Origin: Afipia massiliensis
GTDB lineage: Bacteria > Pseudomonadota > Alphaproteobacteria > Rhizobiales > Xanthobacteraceae
Length of the DNA stretch: 64,000 nucleotides
Reading direction: 5' to 3'
Assembly (NCBI RefSeq): GCF_001006325.2
Contig: NZ_LBIA02000001.1
Coordinates: 1,675,501-1,739,500, forward strand
In this document: positions 11,316 through 22,796 of the stretch, one piece after another
How the letters are laid out: each line of letters starts with the position of its first letter
How positions within the stretch are numbered: position 1 is the stretch's first letter
Position numbers and translations under genes: made by a program
The notes under the pieces: model-generated
Told to the model about the DNA's origin: nothing
Databases searched by the model: none
The model's input: only the letters and a program-made list of their open reading frames with translations

Positions 11316-11989
11316 CCCGGACGTTCATTGTCGCAGCAGCGGGGGCAATGATGGCGATGTCGGGGCCGGCCTCGGCTCAAACGGTACCTGTCAAACAAGA
11401 TGTCAAAGATGTGAAGCCGATCAAGCTCGCTGTTCTGGGCGATTCCCTGACCGCCGGTTACGGGTTGCCGGCCACCGCGGCGTTTCCGGTGCGCCTGCAG
11501 AAGGCTCTCGCAGACAAGGGGATCGCGACCGATATCCATAACGCGGGTGTCTCCGGCGACACCACGACCGGCGGCCTGGCCCGTCTCGAGTGGTCGATCC
11601 CGCCCGGCACCGAAGCTGTGATCGTTGAACTTGGCGCCAACGATGCGCTGCGCGGCATCGACCCGAAGGTCTCGCGCGGCGCGCTTGACGAAATTCTCAA
11701 CAAGCTGAAAGCGCGCAACATCGCTGTTTTATTGTGCGGGATGTACGCGCCGCCGAACTATGGCGCGGAGTATACGGCGACGTTCAACAGCATTTATCCC
11801 GACCTCGCCAAAAGTCACAAAGTGCTGCTTTATCCGTTCTTTCTCGACGGCGTGGCCACCGAGGCGAAGCTCACGCAGCCCGACGGACTGCATCCGACGG
11901 CTGCGGGCGTGGACATTGTGGTCGAGCGGATTCTGCCTACGGTTGAGGCGTTTTTGAAGGATCGTGCGTTACAGTCGGGCAGGCCCTGA
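11243..11989 (+). CDS. GDSL-family arylesterase / acyl-CoA thioesterase I (TesA-like)
   Basis: This is a periplasmic SGNH hydrolase of the TesA type. Block I is LAVLGDSLTAGYGL (catalytic Ser), block II is NAGVSGDTTTGG (oxyanion Gly), block III is ELGANDALRG (oxyanion Asn) and block V is DGLHP (catalytic Asp/His). A signal peptide is evident (TFIVAAAGAMMAMSGPASA, then QTVP). The start is unclear: no ATG lies at a sensible distance before the signal peptide. GTG at 11243 is used here, but it falls inside a palindromic repeat. In-frame ATGs at 11039-11108 would overlap the divergent ABC gene. Divergent ybbAP-type genes support the TesA assignment. Confidence 0.85.
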   Translation: MALVRRSANGSCRKEGADLRTATLARTFIVAAAGAMMAMSGPASAQTVPVKQDVKDVKPIKLAVLGDSLTAGYGLPATAAFPVRLQKALADKGIATDIHNAGVSGDTTTGGLARLEWSIPPGTEAVIVELGANDALRGIDPKVSRGALDEILNKLKARNIAVLLCGMYAPPNYGAEYTATFNSIYPDLAKSHKVLLYPFFLDGVATEAKLTQPDGLHPTAAGVDIVVERILPTVEAFLKDRALQSGRP

Positions 11990-12094
11990 GGGATTTGTGT
12001 AGTTCCCGCGATGGTCGCTTCGCACTGTCATCGTGCTGCGGTAAAAAAGACCTCAGGTGATTCGTGATCCTCTTTTGCATCGAGGAGATTCGTG

Positions 12095-12631
12095 ATGCCG
12101 CGCTTGTTCACCGGGCTGGAAATCCCCCCGGACATCGGCCAGACGCTCTCGAATTTACGCGGGGGCCTGCCGGGCGCCCGCTGGGTCGATCCCGAAAATT
12201 ATCACGTCACATTGCGCTTCATCGGCGACATCGATGGCCCCGCGGCCAACGAGATCGCCGCGACACTGGAGCGGATCAATCGCAAACCGTTCGAGGTCGC
12301 CCTGCAGGGCCTGTCCAGCTTCGGCGGCAAGAAACCGCGCGCCGTGGTGGCATCGGTTGTACCAAGCCGTCCGCTGATGGAGTTGCAGGCGGAGCTTGAG
12401 CGGCTGATGCAGCGATTCGGTTTCGACCCGGAGGGGCGCAAATTCATCCCCCACGTGACGCTGGCGCGGCTGCGGGATGCATCAAATCGGGATGTGGCGG
12501 ACTATCTGTCGGTGCGGGGGTATTTTCCGACCCGCAGCTTCATGGCCTCCCGGTTCGTGCTGTTCTCGTCGCGCGCGTCGGTCGGTGGCGGACCTTACGT
12601 GGTTGAAGACGCCTATGCGCTGAGCGCATAG
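12095..12631 (+). CDS. thpR: RNA 2',3'-cyclic phosphodiesterase (2'-5' RNA ligase family)
   Basis: This 178-residue cytoplasmic enzyme of the 2H phosphoesterase superfamily hydrolyses RNA 2',3'-cyclic phosphate ends and can ligate 2'-5' RNA in vitro. The two HxTx motifs are clear: HVTL at 37-40 and HVTL at 120-123. It begins MPRLFTGLEIP, typical of the family. The ATG at 12095 follows GAGGAGATTCGTG; a GTG three bases earlier is an equally possible start. It lies between the esterase and zapE on the same strand with 105-base and 61-base gaps. Confidence 0.93.
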   Translation: MPRLFTGLEIPPDIGQTLSNLRGGLPGARWVDPENYHVTLRFIGDIDGPAANEIAATLERINRKPFEVALQGLSSFGGKKPRAVVASVVPSRPLMELQAELERLMQRFGFDPEGRKFIPHVTLARLRDASNRDVADYLSVRGYFPTRSFMASRFVLFSSRASVGGGPYVVEDAYALSA

Positions 12632-12692
12632 AGAGTCGTCCGGCACCTTTGTAGTCTTGCATTTTCCGCCTCGTTCTGGCGGGTAGCGGACC

Positions 12693-13874
12693 ATGAACGC
12701 TCCCACCCCCGCCCCGTTCCGTCGGCAGTATCAGGCTCTCGTTGCCGCGGGCACCATCGAGGCTGATCCGGCGCAGGCCCGGGCCGTCGAAGCCTTCTCG
12801 GCGCTGGAGGCAAGGCTGGCCGGATACCGTCCCGGCCGTGGCGGACTGCTGCAACGCCTGTTCGCCGACAAGGACGCGGTCCCACTGCGAGGCTTCTACA
12901 TCCACGGCGAGGTCGGACGCGGCAAGACCATGCTGATGGATCTGTTCTTCAGCGAAAGCACCGTCACGCACAAGCGTCGCGCGCACTTTCACGAATTCAT
13001 GGCCGATGTTCACGAACGGATTCACGGCTTTCGCCAGAAGATTGCGCGGCAGGAAATCGCCGACACCGATCCGGTGCGGCTGACGGCGGCGTCGATCTTC
13101 GAGGAAGCGTGGCTGCTGTGCTTCGACGAATTTCACGTCACCGACATTGCTGACGCGATGATTCTCGGGCGGCTGTTTGGCCGGCTATTCGAACTGGGAA
13201 CCGTGGTTGTTGCGACCTCGAATGTCGCTCCCGACGATCTCTATAAGGGCGGCCTCAATCGTGCGCTGTTTCTGCCGTTTGTCGGGCAGATCAAGGAGCG
13301 GATGGACGTGCTGCGGCTCGATGCGCGCACCGATTTCCGGATGGAAAAACTCGCAGGCATCAAGATGTGGCTGGTCCCGGCCGATGCGTCGGCCGATGCC
13401 GCGCTCGACAAGGCCTGGATCAAGCTCACCGGCGGTGCCGCTGACCGGCCGCGCGACATCACTGTCAAGGGGCGCGTGCTGCACGTTCCGCATTCGGCAC
13501 ATGGCGTTGCGCGATTCTCGTTTGCGGATTTGTGCGAGAAACCGCTCGGCGCCTCGGACTATCTGCGGCTCGCGCATGATTATCACACGCTGATCATCGA
13601 CCGGATTCCGGCGATGAACTACGAGCATCGCAACTACGCCAAGCGTTTCATCACCCTGATCGACGCGCTTTACGACAATGCCGTGAAGCTGATGGCGTCA
13701 GCAGCGACCGATCCGCTGTCGCTCTACAGCGTGACCGAAGGTGTTGAAGCCAACGAATTCAAGCGGACCTCGTCGCGGCTGATCGAGATGGGCTCGGAAT
13801 CCTATCTGGCGCTGCCTCACGGCCGCAGCGACTCGTCCGCCAGCGGTTCGACCACCGGTCTGGTCGAGACCTGA
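12693..13874 (+). CDS. zapE: Cell division protein ZapE (AFG1-family ATPase)
   Basis: This 393-residue AAA-like ATPase relates to yeast AFG1/Lace1; in E. coli ZapE is linked to Z-ring dynamics under low oxygen and heat. Walker A is GEVGRGKT (72-79), preceded by YIHG, and Walker B is LLCFDEFHVTD. The later block VVATSNVAPDDLYKGGLNR is the sensor region of the family. The C-terminal 25 residues are serine-rich and variable. It precedes mdh by 188 bases, and zapE next to mdh-sucCD is frequent in rhizobia and relatives. Confidence 0.93.
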   Translation: MNAPTPAPFRRQYQALVAAGTIEADPAQARAVEAFSALEARLAGYRPGRGGLLQRLFADKDAVPLRGFYIHGEVGRGKTMLMDLFFSESTVTHKRRAHFHEFMADVHERIHGFRQKIARQEIADTDPVRLTAASIFEEAWLLCFDEFHVTDIADAMILGRLFGRLFELGTVVVATSNVAPDDLYKGGLNRALFLPFVGQIKERMDVLRLDARTDFRMEKLAGIKMWLVPADASADAALDKAWIKLTGGAADRPRDITVKGRVLHVPHSAHGVARFSFADLCEKPLGASDYLRLAHDYHTLIIDRIPAMNYEHRNYAKRFITLIDALYDNAVKLMASAATDPLSLYSVTEGVEANEFKRTSSRLIEMGSESYLALPHGRSDSSASGSTTGLVET

Positions 13875-13984
13875 CGGGTTCGCTTTATGTTTCGGCTCTG
13901 GACCTGGCGAAAGCCCGATACGAAACCAGCCGGCACTGCCGCCGCGGTAAGCACTGCCTCTCCATTGGGCGAACAGCGACTTGA

Positions 13985-15031
<1,047 letters not shown>

Positions 15032-15055
15032 CGCCGCGACACCGTTACTTCACGT

Positions 15056-15085
15056 GCGATCCGGGAATATCCGTTTCCGGATCGC
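15056..15085 (+). promoter_or_regulatory. Inverted repeat in the mdh-sucC leader
   Basis: GCGATCCGG (15056-15064) and CCGGATCGC (15077-15085) are perfect arms around a 12-base loop, followed by a pyrimidine-rich tract with several T-runs up to the sucC ATG. It could end mdh transcription partially or act as an RNA-stability or attenuation hairpin; sequence alone cannot decide. Confidence 0.55.
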
Positions 15086-15145
15086 GCGTTGAAATTCTCT
15101 CTTCGTTTTCGTTTTCGATCTCCTCTCCGATCTCTGGGGCAGTCC

Positions 15146-16339
<1,194 letters not shown>

Positions 16340-16344
16340 GCTAA

Positions 16345-16683
16345 GTGGGCGCGGGCAATTGGCTTCCAGCAATATTGATCGTAACCGGTTTGCTGATGCC
16401 TTTTGCTCTTGTGCGATGGATGCCGGAGATCGCAGGCAAGATGGTAGGCGACAAGGCGAAAGCGATGGTGCTGATCCTTGGTATAGGTTTACTCAGCTTT
16501 CTTGGTCTTGAGTTGTTCTTCGCGCATCGTGAGGTTTGCGTGACGCCGGATGAATTCCGGTGTGAAATTTCTTCCAGCTTGATTGTTGCAGCGTTGTCTT
16601 GGTTTGCTTTTGCTGCACTTTCTCAGACTCGCTTTATGATTGCGTCCCTCAAAGGGATCGTGAAGCAGAACCGTGAGGGTTAA
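16345..16683 (+). CDS. Small membrane protein inserted between sucC and sucD, function unknown
   Basis: I do not recognise this 112-residue protein. It has three hydrophobic segments (about 7-25, 40-60 and 78-97), with short charged loops (PEIAGKMVGDKAK and HREVCVTPDEFRCE, the latter holding two cysteines that could pair if periplasmic). It starts with GTG five bases after the sucC stop, and its TAA is followed directly by the sucD ATG, so it is transcribed within the TCA operon. Its base composition is clearly less GC-rich than sucC or sucD, suggesting later acquisition. The coding call rests on hydrophobicity pattern and tight packing. Confidence 0.65.
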   Translation: MGAGNWLPAILIVTGLLMPFALVRWMPEIAGKMVGDKAKAMVLILGIGLLSFLGLELFFAHREVCVTPDEFRCEISSSLIVAALSWFAFAALSQTRFMIASLKGIVKQNREG

Positions 16684-17568
16684 ATGTCCGTCCTGATCGA
16701 CAAGAACACGAAAGTCATCTGCCAGGGCTTCACCGGCAAAAACGGCACCTTCCATTCGCAAGGCGCCATTGACTACGGCACCAAGATGGTCGGCGGCACC
16801 TCGCCCGGCAAAGGCGGCACCACGCATCTCGGCCTGCCGGTGTTCGATACGGTGTCTGAAGCGCGCGACAAAACCGGCGCCGATGCGTCGGTGATTTATG
16901 TCCCGCCGCCGGGCGCGGCGGACGCGATCTGCGAAGCCATCGATGCGGAAGTGCCGCTGATCATCTGCATCACCGAGGGCATTCCGGTGCTGGACATGGT
17001 GCGCGTGAAGCGCTCGCTGTCGGGATCCAAGTCGCGCCTGATCGGGCCGAACTGCCCGGGTGTCGTGACCGCAGGCGAATCGAAAATCGGCATCATGCCC
17101 GCCAACATTTTCAAGCCCGGCAGCGTCGGCATCCTGTCCCGCTCCGGCACGCTCACCTATGAAGCGGTGTTCCAGACCACGCAGGTCGGTCTCGGCCAGA
17201 CCTCGGCGGTCGGCATTGGCGGCGATCCGGTCAAGGGCACTGAATTTATTGAAGTCCTCGAGCTGTTCCTGGCGGACGAGAAGACCAAGTCGATCATCAT
17301 GATCGGTGAAATCGGCGGATCGGCCGAAGAGGACGCGGCGCAGTTCCTCAAGGACGAAGCCAAGCGCGGCCGCAAGAAGCCGATGGTCGGATTTATCGCC
17401 GGCCGCACCGCACCTCCGGGTCGCCGCATGGGTCATGCCGGCGCAATCGTCTCCGGCGGCAAGGGCGACGCCGAATCGAAGATCGCGGCGATGGAAGCGG
17501 CCGGAATCACGGTCTCCCCGTCGCCTGCGCGGCTCGGAACGACCCTTCTCGAAAGGCTGAAAGCGTAA
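16684..17568 (+). CDS. sucD: Succinyl-CoA synthetase alpha subunit
   Basis: This 294-residue subunit carries the phosphohistidine of succinate-CoA ligase. The active-site His251 lies in [13 protein letters not shown], the CoA-binding Rossmann part begins [18 protein letters not shown], and GPNCPGVV is the conserved loop. It pairs with SucC to form succinate and ATP. The ATG follows the preceding stop with no gap (TAAATG), so it probably depends on coupling with the small membrane protein gene. sucA begins 137 bases downstream. Confidence 0.98.
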   Translation: MSVLIDKNTKVICQGFTGKNGTFHSQGAIDYGTKMVGGTSPGKGGTTHLGLPVFDTVSEARDKTGADASVIYVPPPGAADAICEAIDAEVPLIICITEGIPVLDMVRVKRSLSGSKSRLIGPNCPGVVTAGESKIGIMPANIFKPGSVGILSRSGTLTYEAVFQTTQVGLGQTSAVGIGGDPVKGTEFIEVLELFLADEKTKSIIMIGEIGGSAEEDAAQFLKDEAKRGRKKPMVGFIAGRTAPPGRRMGHAGAIVSGGKGDAESKIAAMEAAGITVSPSPARLGTTLLERLKA

Positions 17569-17704
17569 TTCAGTCCTTGGTTCTTTTCAGCGCGAAGTTT
17601 TGCCCTAAATAGGGTAAAAGGTGCGGCCCAAACACAAAGCCGATACCAAATCGGGCGATTTTCTCCCGATTTTTCCGCGCGATGCAATCAATCAGGACGT
17701 AACC

Positions 17705-20656
17705 ATGTCTCGCCAGGACGCGAACGCCAACTTCGCCCTCACTTCCTTCCTCGACGGCGCCAACGCCACCTACATCGACCAGCTGTACGCTCGCTACGAG
17801 AACGACCCGTCATCGGTCGATCCGGACTGGGTTGATTTCTTCAAGACCCTGAAGGATCAGCCGGCGGACGTCGCGAAGAACGCGCAGGGCCCGTCCTGGG
17901 AAAAGGCCAACTGGCCGACCACGCCAAATGACGATCTGACCTCCGCGCTCGACGGCAACTGGGCCCAGGTCGAAAAGGCCGTCGGCGGCAAGATCGCAGC
18001 CAAGGCGCAGGCCGCCGGCGGCGGCCTGACATCGGCTGACCTGCAGCAAGCGACCCGCGATTCGGTCCGCGCGCTGATGTTGATTCGCGCCTACCGCATG
18101 CGCGGTCACTTCCATGCCAATCTCGATCCGCTCGGCATCGAAGGCCAGAAGGACCACGAAGAACTCGATCCGCGCTCCTATGGCTTCACCGACGCCGATC
18201 TCGACCGCAAGATTTTCCTCGACCATGTGCTGGGTCTTGAGACCGCGACGCTGCGCGAGATCGTTGCGATCTGTCAGCGCACCTATTGCCAGACGCTCGG
18301 CGTCGAGTTCATGCACATCTCGAATCCCGCGCAGAAGAGCTGGATTCAGGAACGCATCGAAGGTCCGGACAAGGAAATCAGCTTCACCCGCGAAGGCCGC
18401 CGCGCCATCCTGATGAAGCTGGTCGAAGCCGAAGGCTTCGAGAAATTCTGCGACATCAAGTTCACCGGCACCAAGCGCTTCGGTCTCGACGGCGCGGAAT
18501 CGCTGATCCCCGCGCTGGAACAGATCATCAAGCGCGGCGGCAATCTCGGCGTGCAGGATATCGTGCTGGGCATGCCGCATCGCGGACGTTTGAACGTACT
18601 GACGCAGGTGATGGGCAAGCCGCACCGCGCGCTGTTCCATGAATTCAAGGGCGGCTCCGCCAACCCTGATGAAGTCGAGGGTTCGGGCGACGTAAAGTAC
18701 CACCTCGGCGCATCGTCGGACCGCGAGTTCGACGGCAACAAGATCCATCTCTCGCTCACCGCCAATCCGTCACATCTGGAAATCGCCGATCCGGTCGTGC
18801 TCGGAAAGGTGCGCGCCAAGCAGGACCAGAACGGCGATCCGCCGGACCAGCGCATCTCGGCGCTGCCGCTGCTGCTGCATGGCGATGCCGCGTTCGCAGG
18901 CCAGGGCGTGGTGGCGGAATGTTTCGCGCTGTCGGACCTCAAGGGCTATCGCACCGGCGGTTCGCTGCATTTCATCGTCAACAACCAGATCGGTTTCACG
19001 ACCTATCCGCGCTACTCGCGCTCGTCGCCGTATCCGTCCGACGTCGCCAAGATGATCGACGCGCCGATCTTCCATGTGAACGGCGACGATCCGGAAGCGG
19101 TGGTGTTCGCGGCGAAGGTGGCGATCGAGTACCGGCAGAAGTTCCACAAGCCGGTCGTCATCGACATGTTCTGCTACCGCCGCCACGGCCATAACGAGGG
19201 CGACGAACCGTCATTCACCAACCCGGTGATGTACAAGAAGATCGCGACCCATCCGACCACGCTCGACATCTACGCCAGGCGTCTGATCGCCGACGGCGTC
19301 ATGACTGAGGGCGAAATCGACAAGGCGAAGGCCGATTGGCGCGCACGGCTCGATGCCGAGCTTGAGGCCGGTTCCGGCTACAAGCCGAACAAGGCCGACT
19401 GGCTCGACGGCAAGTGGGCGGGCTTTAAATCAGCCGACCTCGGTGAAGATCCGCGCCGCGGCAACACCGGCGTCGCCATCGACGAACTGAAGGACATCGG
19501 CCGCAGGATCACCAAGGTGCCCGACGGCTTCCGGCTTCACCGGACCGTGCAGCGGTTCCTCGACAGCCGCATGAAGGCGATCGAGAACGGCGAGGGGATC
19601 GATTGGGCGACCGGCGAAGGGCTGGCATTCTGCACGCTGATGAAGGAAGGCCACAACGTCCGCCTGTCGGGTCAGGATTCCGAGCGCGGCACGTTCTCGC
19701 AACGTCACTCCGTGCTGTTCGATCAGGAAGACGAAAGCCGCTACACGCCGTTCAACCACATCGGCGAGAATCAAGGACACTACGAAGTCATCAACTCGCT
19801 GCTGTCGGAAGAGGCGGTGCTTGGTTTCGAGTACGGCTATTCGCTGGCCGAACCCAATGCGCTGACGATCTGGGAAGCGCAGTTCGGCGATTTCGCCAAC
19901 GGGGCGCAGGTGCTGTTCGACCAGTTCATCTCGTCGGGCGAACGCAAGTGGCTGCGCATGTCGGGCCTCGTCTGCATGTTGCCGCATGGTTATGAAGGCC
20001 AGGGTCCGGAACATTCGTCGGCGCGCCTCGAGCGCTTCCTGCAGATGTGCGCGGAAGACAATATGCAGATCGTCAATATCACGACGCCTGCGAATCTGTT
20101 CCACGCGCTGCGCCGTCAGTTGAAGCGCGAGATTCGCAAGCCGCTGATCATCATGACGCCGAAGTCGCTGCTGCGTCACAAGCGTGCGACCTCGACGCTC
20201 GAGGAGTTCGGTCCCGACACGTCGTTCCACCGCGTTCTGCTGGACGATGCGGAGAAGGGCGGCGAGATCAAGCTTGTCGCGGACTCCAAGATCCGTCGCG
20301 TCGTGATCTGCTCGGGCAAGGTCTATTACGATCTTTACGAGGATCGTGAGAAGCGCGGCGTCGACGATATCTATCTGCTGCGGGTCGAGCAGCTCTATCC
20401 GGTGCCGCTCAAGACACTGGTGCAGGTGCTCGAGCGCTTCAAGAAGGCCGAAGTGGTCTGGTGTCAGGAAGAACCCCGTAACATGGGCGGCTGGCACTTT
20501 ATCGAGCCCTACCTCGAATGGGTGCTCAACCAGGTCGGCTCGGCGCACAAGCGTCCGCGCTATGCCGGACGCGCTGCTGCCGCCGCAACCGCGACCGGGT
20601 TGATGTCGAAGCATCTCCAGCAATTGAAAGCATTGCTCGACGAAGCTCTTGGCTGA
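17705..20656 (+). CDS. sucA: 2-Oxoglutarate dehydrogenase E1 component
   Basis: This 983-residue thiamine-diphosphate enzyme decarboxylates 2-oxoglutarate and transfers the succinyl group to SucB-bound lipoate. The N-terminal E2-binding segment (FLDGANATYIDQLYARYENDPSSVD), the ThDP region (GMPHRGRLNVL, HGDAAFAGQG and VVIDMFCYRRHGHNEGDEP) and the transketolase-type C-terminal half (FGDFANGAQVLFDQFISS, PHGYEGQGPEHSSAR) are all present. The ATG at 17705 is used; the 28-residue upstream extension is not protein-like. It is followed by a small hairpin and then sucB. Confidence 0.98.
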   Translation: MSRQDANANFALTSFLDGANATYIDQLYARYENDPSSVDPDWVDFFKTLKDQPADVAKNAQGPSWEKANWPTTPNDDLTSALDGNWAQVEKAVGGKIAAKAQAAGGGLTSADLQQATRDSVRALMLIRAYRMRGHFHANLDPLGIEGQKDHEELDPRSYGFTDADLDRKIFLDHVLGLETATLREIVAICQRTYCQTLGVEFMHISNPAQKSWIQERIEGPDKEISFTREGRRAILMKLVEAEGFEKFCDIKFTGTKRFGLDGAESLIPALEQIIKRGGNLGVQDIVLGMPHRGRLNVLTQVMGKPHRALFHEFKGGSANPDEVEGSGDVKYHLGASSDREFDGNKIHLSLTANPSHLEIADPVVLGKVRAKQDQNGDPPDQRISALPLLLHGDAAFAGQGVVAECFALSDLKGYRTGGSLHFIVNNQIGFTTYPRYSRSSPYPSDVAKMIDAPIFHVNGDDPEAVVFAAKVAIEYRQKFHKPVVIDMFCYRRHGHNEGDEPSFTNPVMYKKIATHPTTLDIYARRLIADGVMTEGEIDKAKADWRARLDAELEAGSGYKPNKADWLDGKWAGFKSADLGEDPRRGNTGVAIDELKDIGRRITKVPDGFRLHRTVQRFLDSRMKAIENGEGIDWATGEGLAFCTLMKEGHNVRLSGQDSERGTFSQRHSVLFDQEDESRYTPFNHIGENQGHYEVINSLLSEEAVLGFEYGYSLAEPNALTIWEAQFGDFANGAQVLFDQFISSGERKWLRMSGLVCMLPHGYEGQGPEHSSARLERFLQMCAEDNMQIVNITTPANLFHALRRQLKREIRKPLIIMTPKSLLRHKRATSTLEEFGPDTSFHRVLLDDAEKGGEIKLVADSKIRRVVICSGKVYYDLYEDREKRGVDDIYLLRVEQLYPVPLKTLVQVLERFKKAEVVWCQEEPRNMGGWHFIEPYLEWVLNQVGSAHKRPRYAGRAAAAATATGLMSKHLQQLKALLDEALG

Positions 20657-20663
20657 TCAATGG

Positions 20664-20684
20664 ATGCCCGCAGCTCGCGGGCAT
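20664..20684 (+). promoter_or_regulatory. Hairpin between sucA and sucB
   Basis: ATGCCCGC and GCGGGCAT are perfect 8-base arms around AGCTC, eight bases after the sucA stop, with only a weak T-run (TTTCC). It may be a partial terminator or an RNA-processing and stability element that sets the sucA:sucB ratio. Confidence 0.5.
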
Positions 20685-20755
20685 TTCCATCACATTCAAT
20701 TTGATTGAGGCGCTGACGGCAGAACGTGCCGCTCACGACGCAAGGGGAAAAGAAA

Positions 20756-21997
20756 ATGGCTGAAATTCGCGTTCCGACACTGGGCGAGTCCGTCACCGAG
20801 GCCACCATCGGCCGCTGGTTCAAGAAGGCCGGCGATGCCGTCGCCGTCGACGAGCCCTTGGTTGAACTCGAAACCGACAAGGTGACCATCGAAGTGCCGG
20901 CGCCGTTCGCGGGCACCCTGGGCGAGATCGTCGCCAAGGACGGCGAGACGGTCGCGGTCGGCGCGCTGCTCGGTCAGATCACGGAAGGCGCGGGCGGCGC
21001 CAAGCCCGCCGCGGCCCCGGCCAAGGCGGCTGAACCTGCTCCGGCGAAAGCCGCGCCTGCTGCCGCAGCACCTGCGCCCGCGCAAAAATCGCCACCGGCC
21101 GATGCGCCGCAGGCACCATCGGTGCGCAAGCTTTCTGCTGAGTCGGGCGTGGATGCATCTACCGTCCCGGGCTCGGGCAAGGATGGCCGCGTCACCAAGG
21201 GTGACATGCTGGCCGCAATCGAAAAGGCTGCATCGGCGCCCACGCCAGTCAATCAGGCTGCCGTTCAGGCGCGCGCGCCGTCGCCTGCCGACGATGCAGC
21301 GCGTGAAGAGCGCGTGAAGATGACGCGGCTGCGCCAGACCATCGCGCGCCGGCTCAAGGACGTACAAAACACCGCGGCGATGCTGACGACCTTCAACGAG
21401 GTCGATATGAGCCACGTGATGGCGCTGCGCGCCCAATACAAGGATGCGTTCGAGAAGAAGCACGGTGCCAAGCTCGGCTTCATGGGCTTCTTCACCAAGG
21501 CCTGCGTACAGGCGTTGAAGGACATTCCGGCCGTGAATGCCGAGATCGACGGCACCGACCTGATCTACAAGAATTACTACCACATCGGCGTCGCTGTCGG
21601 CACCGAGAAGGGTCTCGTCGTCCCGGTGGTGCGTGACTGCGATCACAAGTCGATTGCCGACATCGAGAAGAGCATCGCCGACTACGGCAGGCGGGCCCGC
21701 GACGGCCAACTGAAGATCGAAGAGATGCAGGGCGGCACGTTCACCATCACCAATGGCGGCATCTACGGCTCGCTGATGTCGACGCCGATCCTTAACGCCC
21801 CGCAGTCCGCGATCCTCGGCATGCACAAGATCCAGGAGCGGCCGGTGGTCGTCGGCGGCAAGATCGAAGTTCGCCCGATGATGTATCTGGCGGTGTCCTA
21901 CGATCACCGCGTCATCGACGGCAAGGAAGCGGTGACCTTCCTCGTTCGCATCAAGGAAAGCCTCGAAGATCCGGCGCGATTGGTTCTCGACCTCTGA
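20756..21997 (+). CDS. sucB: Dihydrolipoyllysine succinyltransferase (2-OGDH E2)
   Basis: The E2 core of 2-oxoglutarate dehydrogenase has 413 residues. The N-terminal lipoyl domain (2-76) carries the lipoylation site Lys42 in ETDKVTIEV. An Ala/Pro-rich linker (about 78-115) is followed by the E1/E3-binding domain (about 118-155, [12 protein letters not shown] to GRVTKGDM). The catalytic acyltransferase domain fills the rest and ends with the active-site block [13 protein letters not shown]. The ATG at 20756 follows AAGGGGAAAAGAAA. The genes for its E1 and E3 partners flank it. Confidence 0.98.
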   Translation: MAEIRVPTLGESVTEATIGRWFKKAGDAVAVDEPLVELETDKVTIEVPAPFAGTLGEIVAKDGETVAVGALLGQITEGAGGAKPAAAPAKAAEPAPAKAAPAAAAPAPAQKSPPADAPQAPSVRKLSAESGVDASTVPGSGKDGRVTKGDMLAAIEKAASAPTPVNQAAVQARAPSPADDAAREERVKMTRLRQTIARRLKDVQNTAAMLTTFNEVDMSHVMALRAQYKDAFEKKHGAKLGFMGFFTKACVQALKDIPAVNAEIDGTDLIYKNYYHIGVAVGTEKGLVVPVVRDCDHKSIADIEKSIADYGRRARDGQLKIEEMQGGTFTITNGGIYGSLMSTPILNAPQSAILGMHKIQERPVVVGGKIEVRPMMYLAVSYDHRVIDGKEAVTFLVRIKESLEDPARLVLDL

Positions 21998-22010
21998 TCG
22001 CGAGGCGGGC

Positions 22011-22763
22011 ATGGACAGCGTCGCCATCGTCGCCATCGTCACCGGAGGCAGCCGCGGCATCGGCCGGGCTACGGCGCTCGCCGCTGCCTCGCGTGGCTAC
22101 AAGGTTGTTGTCGGCTATGCCAGTAACAAGGCCGCTGCTGACGAGGTGGTTGCGAAGATTGAGGCCAGCAATGGCAAGGCCATCGCGGTGAAGTGCGATG
22201 TCGGCAATGAGGCCGATATTCTCGCGCTGTTCAAGCAGGCGGATGCTTTCGGCAAGCTCGGCGCCCTCGTAAACAATGCCGGCGTGGTCGACGCGACGGC
22301 CCGCGTCGATGAAATGTCGGCGGCGCGGCTCGCCCGCATGATGAACGTCAACATCGTCGGCAGCATTCTGTGCGCGCGCGAGGCGGTGAAGCGCATGTCC
22401 AGCAAGCACGGCGGAACCGGCGGCGTCATCGTCAATATTTCTTCCGTTGCGGCGACGTTGGGATCGCCCGCGCAGTATGTCGACTACGCCGCCTCGAAGG
22501 GCGCGATCGATACCTTCACGGTGGGGCTTGCGCGCGAAGTCAGCACCGAGGGCATTCGCGTCAACGGCATTCGTCCGGGTCTGATCGATACCGAAATTCA
22601 CGCCAGCGGTGGGGAGCCCGATCGCGCGCACCGGCTGGCGCATATGGTTCCAATGAAGCGGGTCGGCACCGCGGATGAAATCGCCAACGCCGTCGTATGG
22701 CTGATGTCGGACGAAGCGTCATATGTCACCGGCACGATCGTCGATGTGTCGGGCGGCCGCTAA
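22011..22763 (+). CDS. SDR-family oxidoreductase
   Basis: This 250-residue classical short-chain dehydrogenase/reductase has the cofactor motif TGGSRGIGR (11-19), the NNAG motif in LVNNAGVV, catalytic Ser in NISSVAA, and YxxxK in YVDYAASKGA. It ends with the usual SYVTGTIVDVSGGR. The basic residue after TGGS suggests NADP(H) preference (inference). The substrate is unknown; relatives are annotated as 3-oxoacyl-ACP reductase or glucose dehydrogenase. It sits 13 bases after sucB and 33 bases before lpdA, thus inside the 2-OGDH operon, though it is not a complex subunit. Confidence 0.9.
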   Translation: MDSVAIVAIVTGGSRGIGRATALAAASRGYKVVVGYASNKAAADEVVAKIEASNGKAIAVKCDVGNEADILALFKQADAFGKLGALVNNAGVVDATARVDEMSAARLARMMNVNIVGSILCAREAVKRMSSKHGGTGGVIVNISSVAATLGSPAQYVDYAASKGAIDTFTVGLAREVSTEGIRVNGIRPGLIDTEIHASGGEPDRAHRLAHMVPMKRVGTADEIANAVVWLMSDEASYVTGTIVDVSGGR

Positions 22764-22796
22764 CTTCCATTTCTCTGTGAGTACAGGATAATCCTC

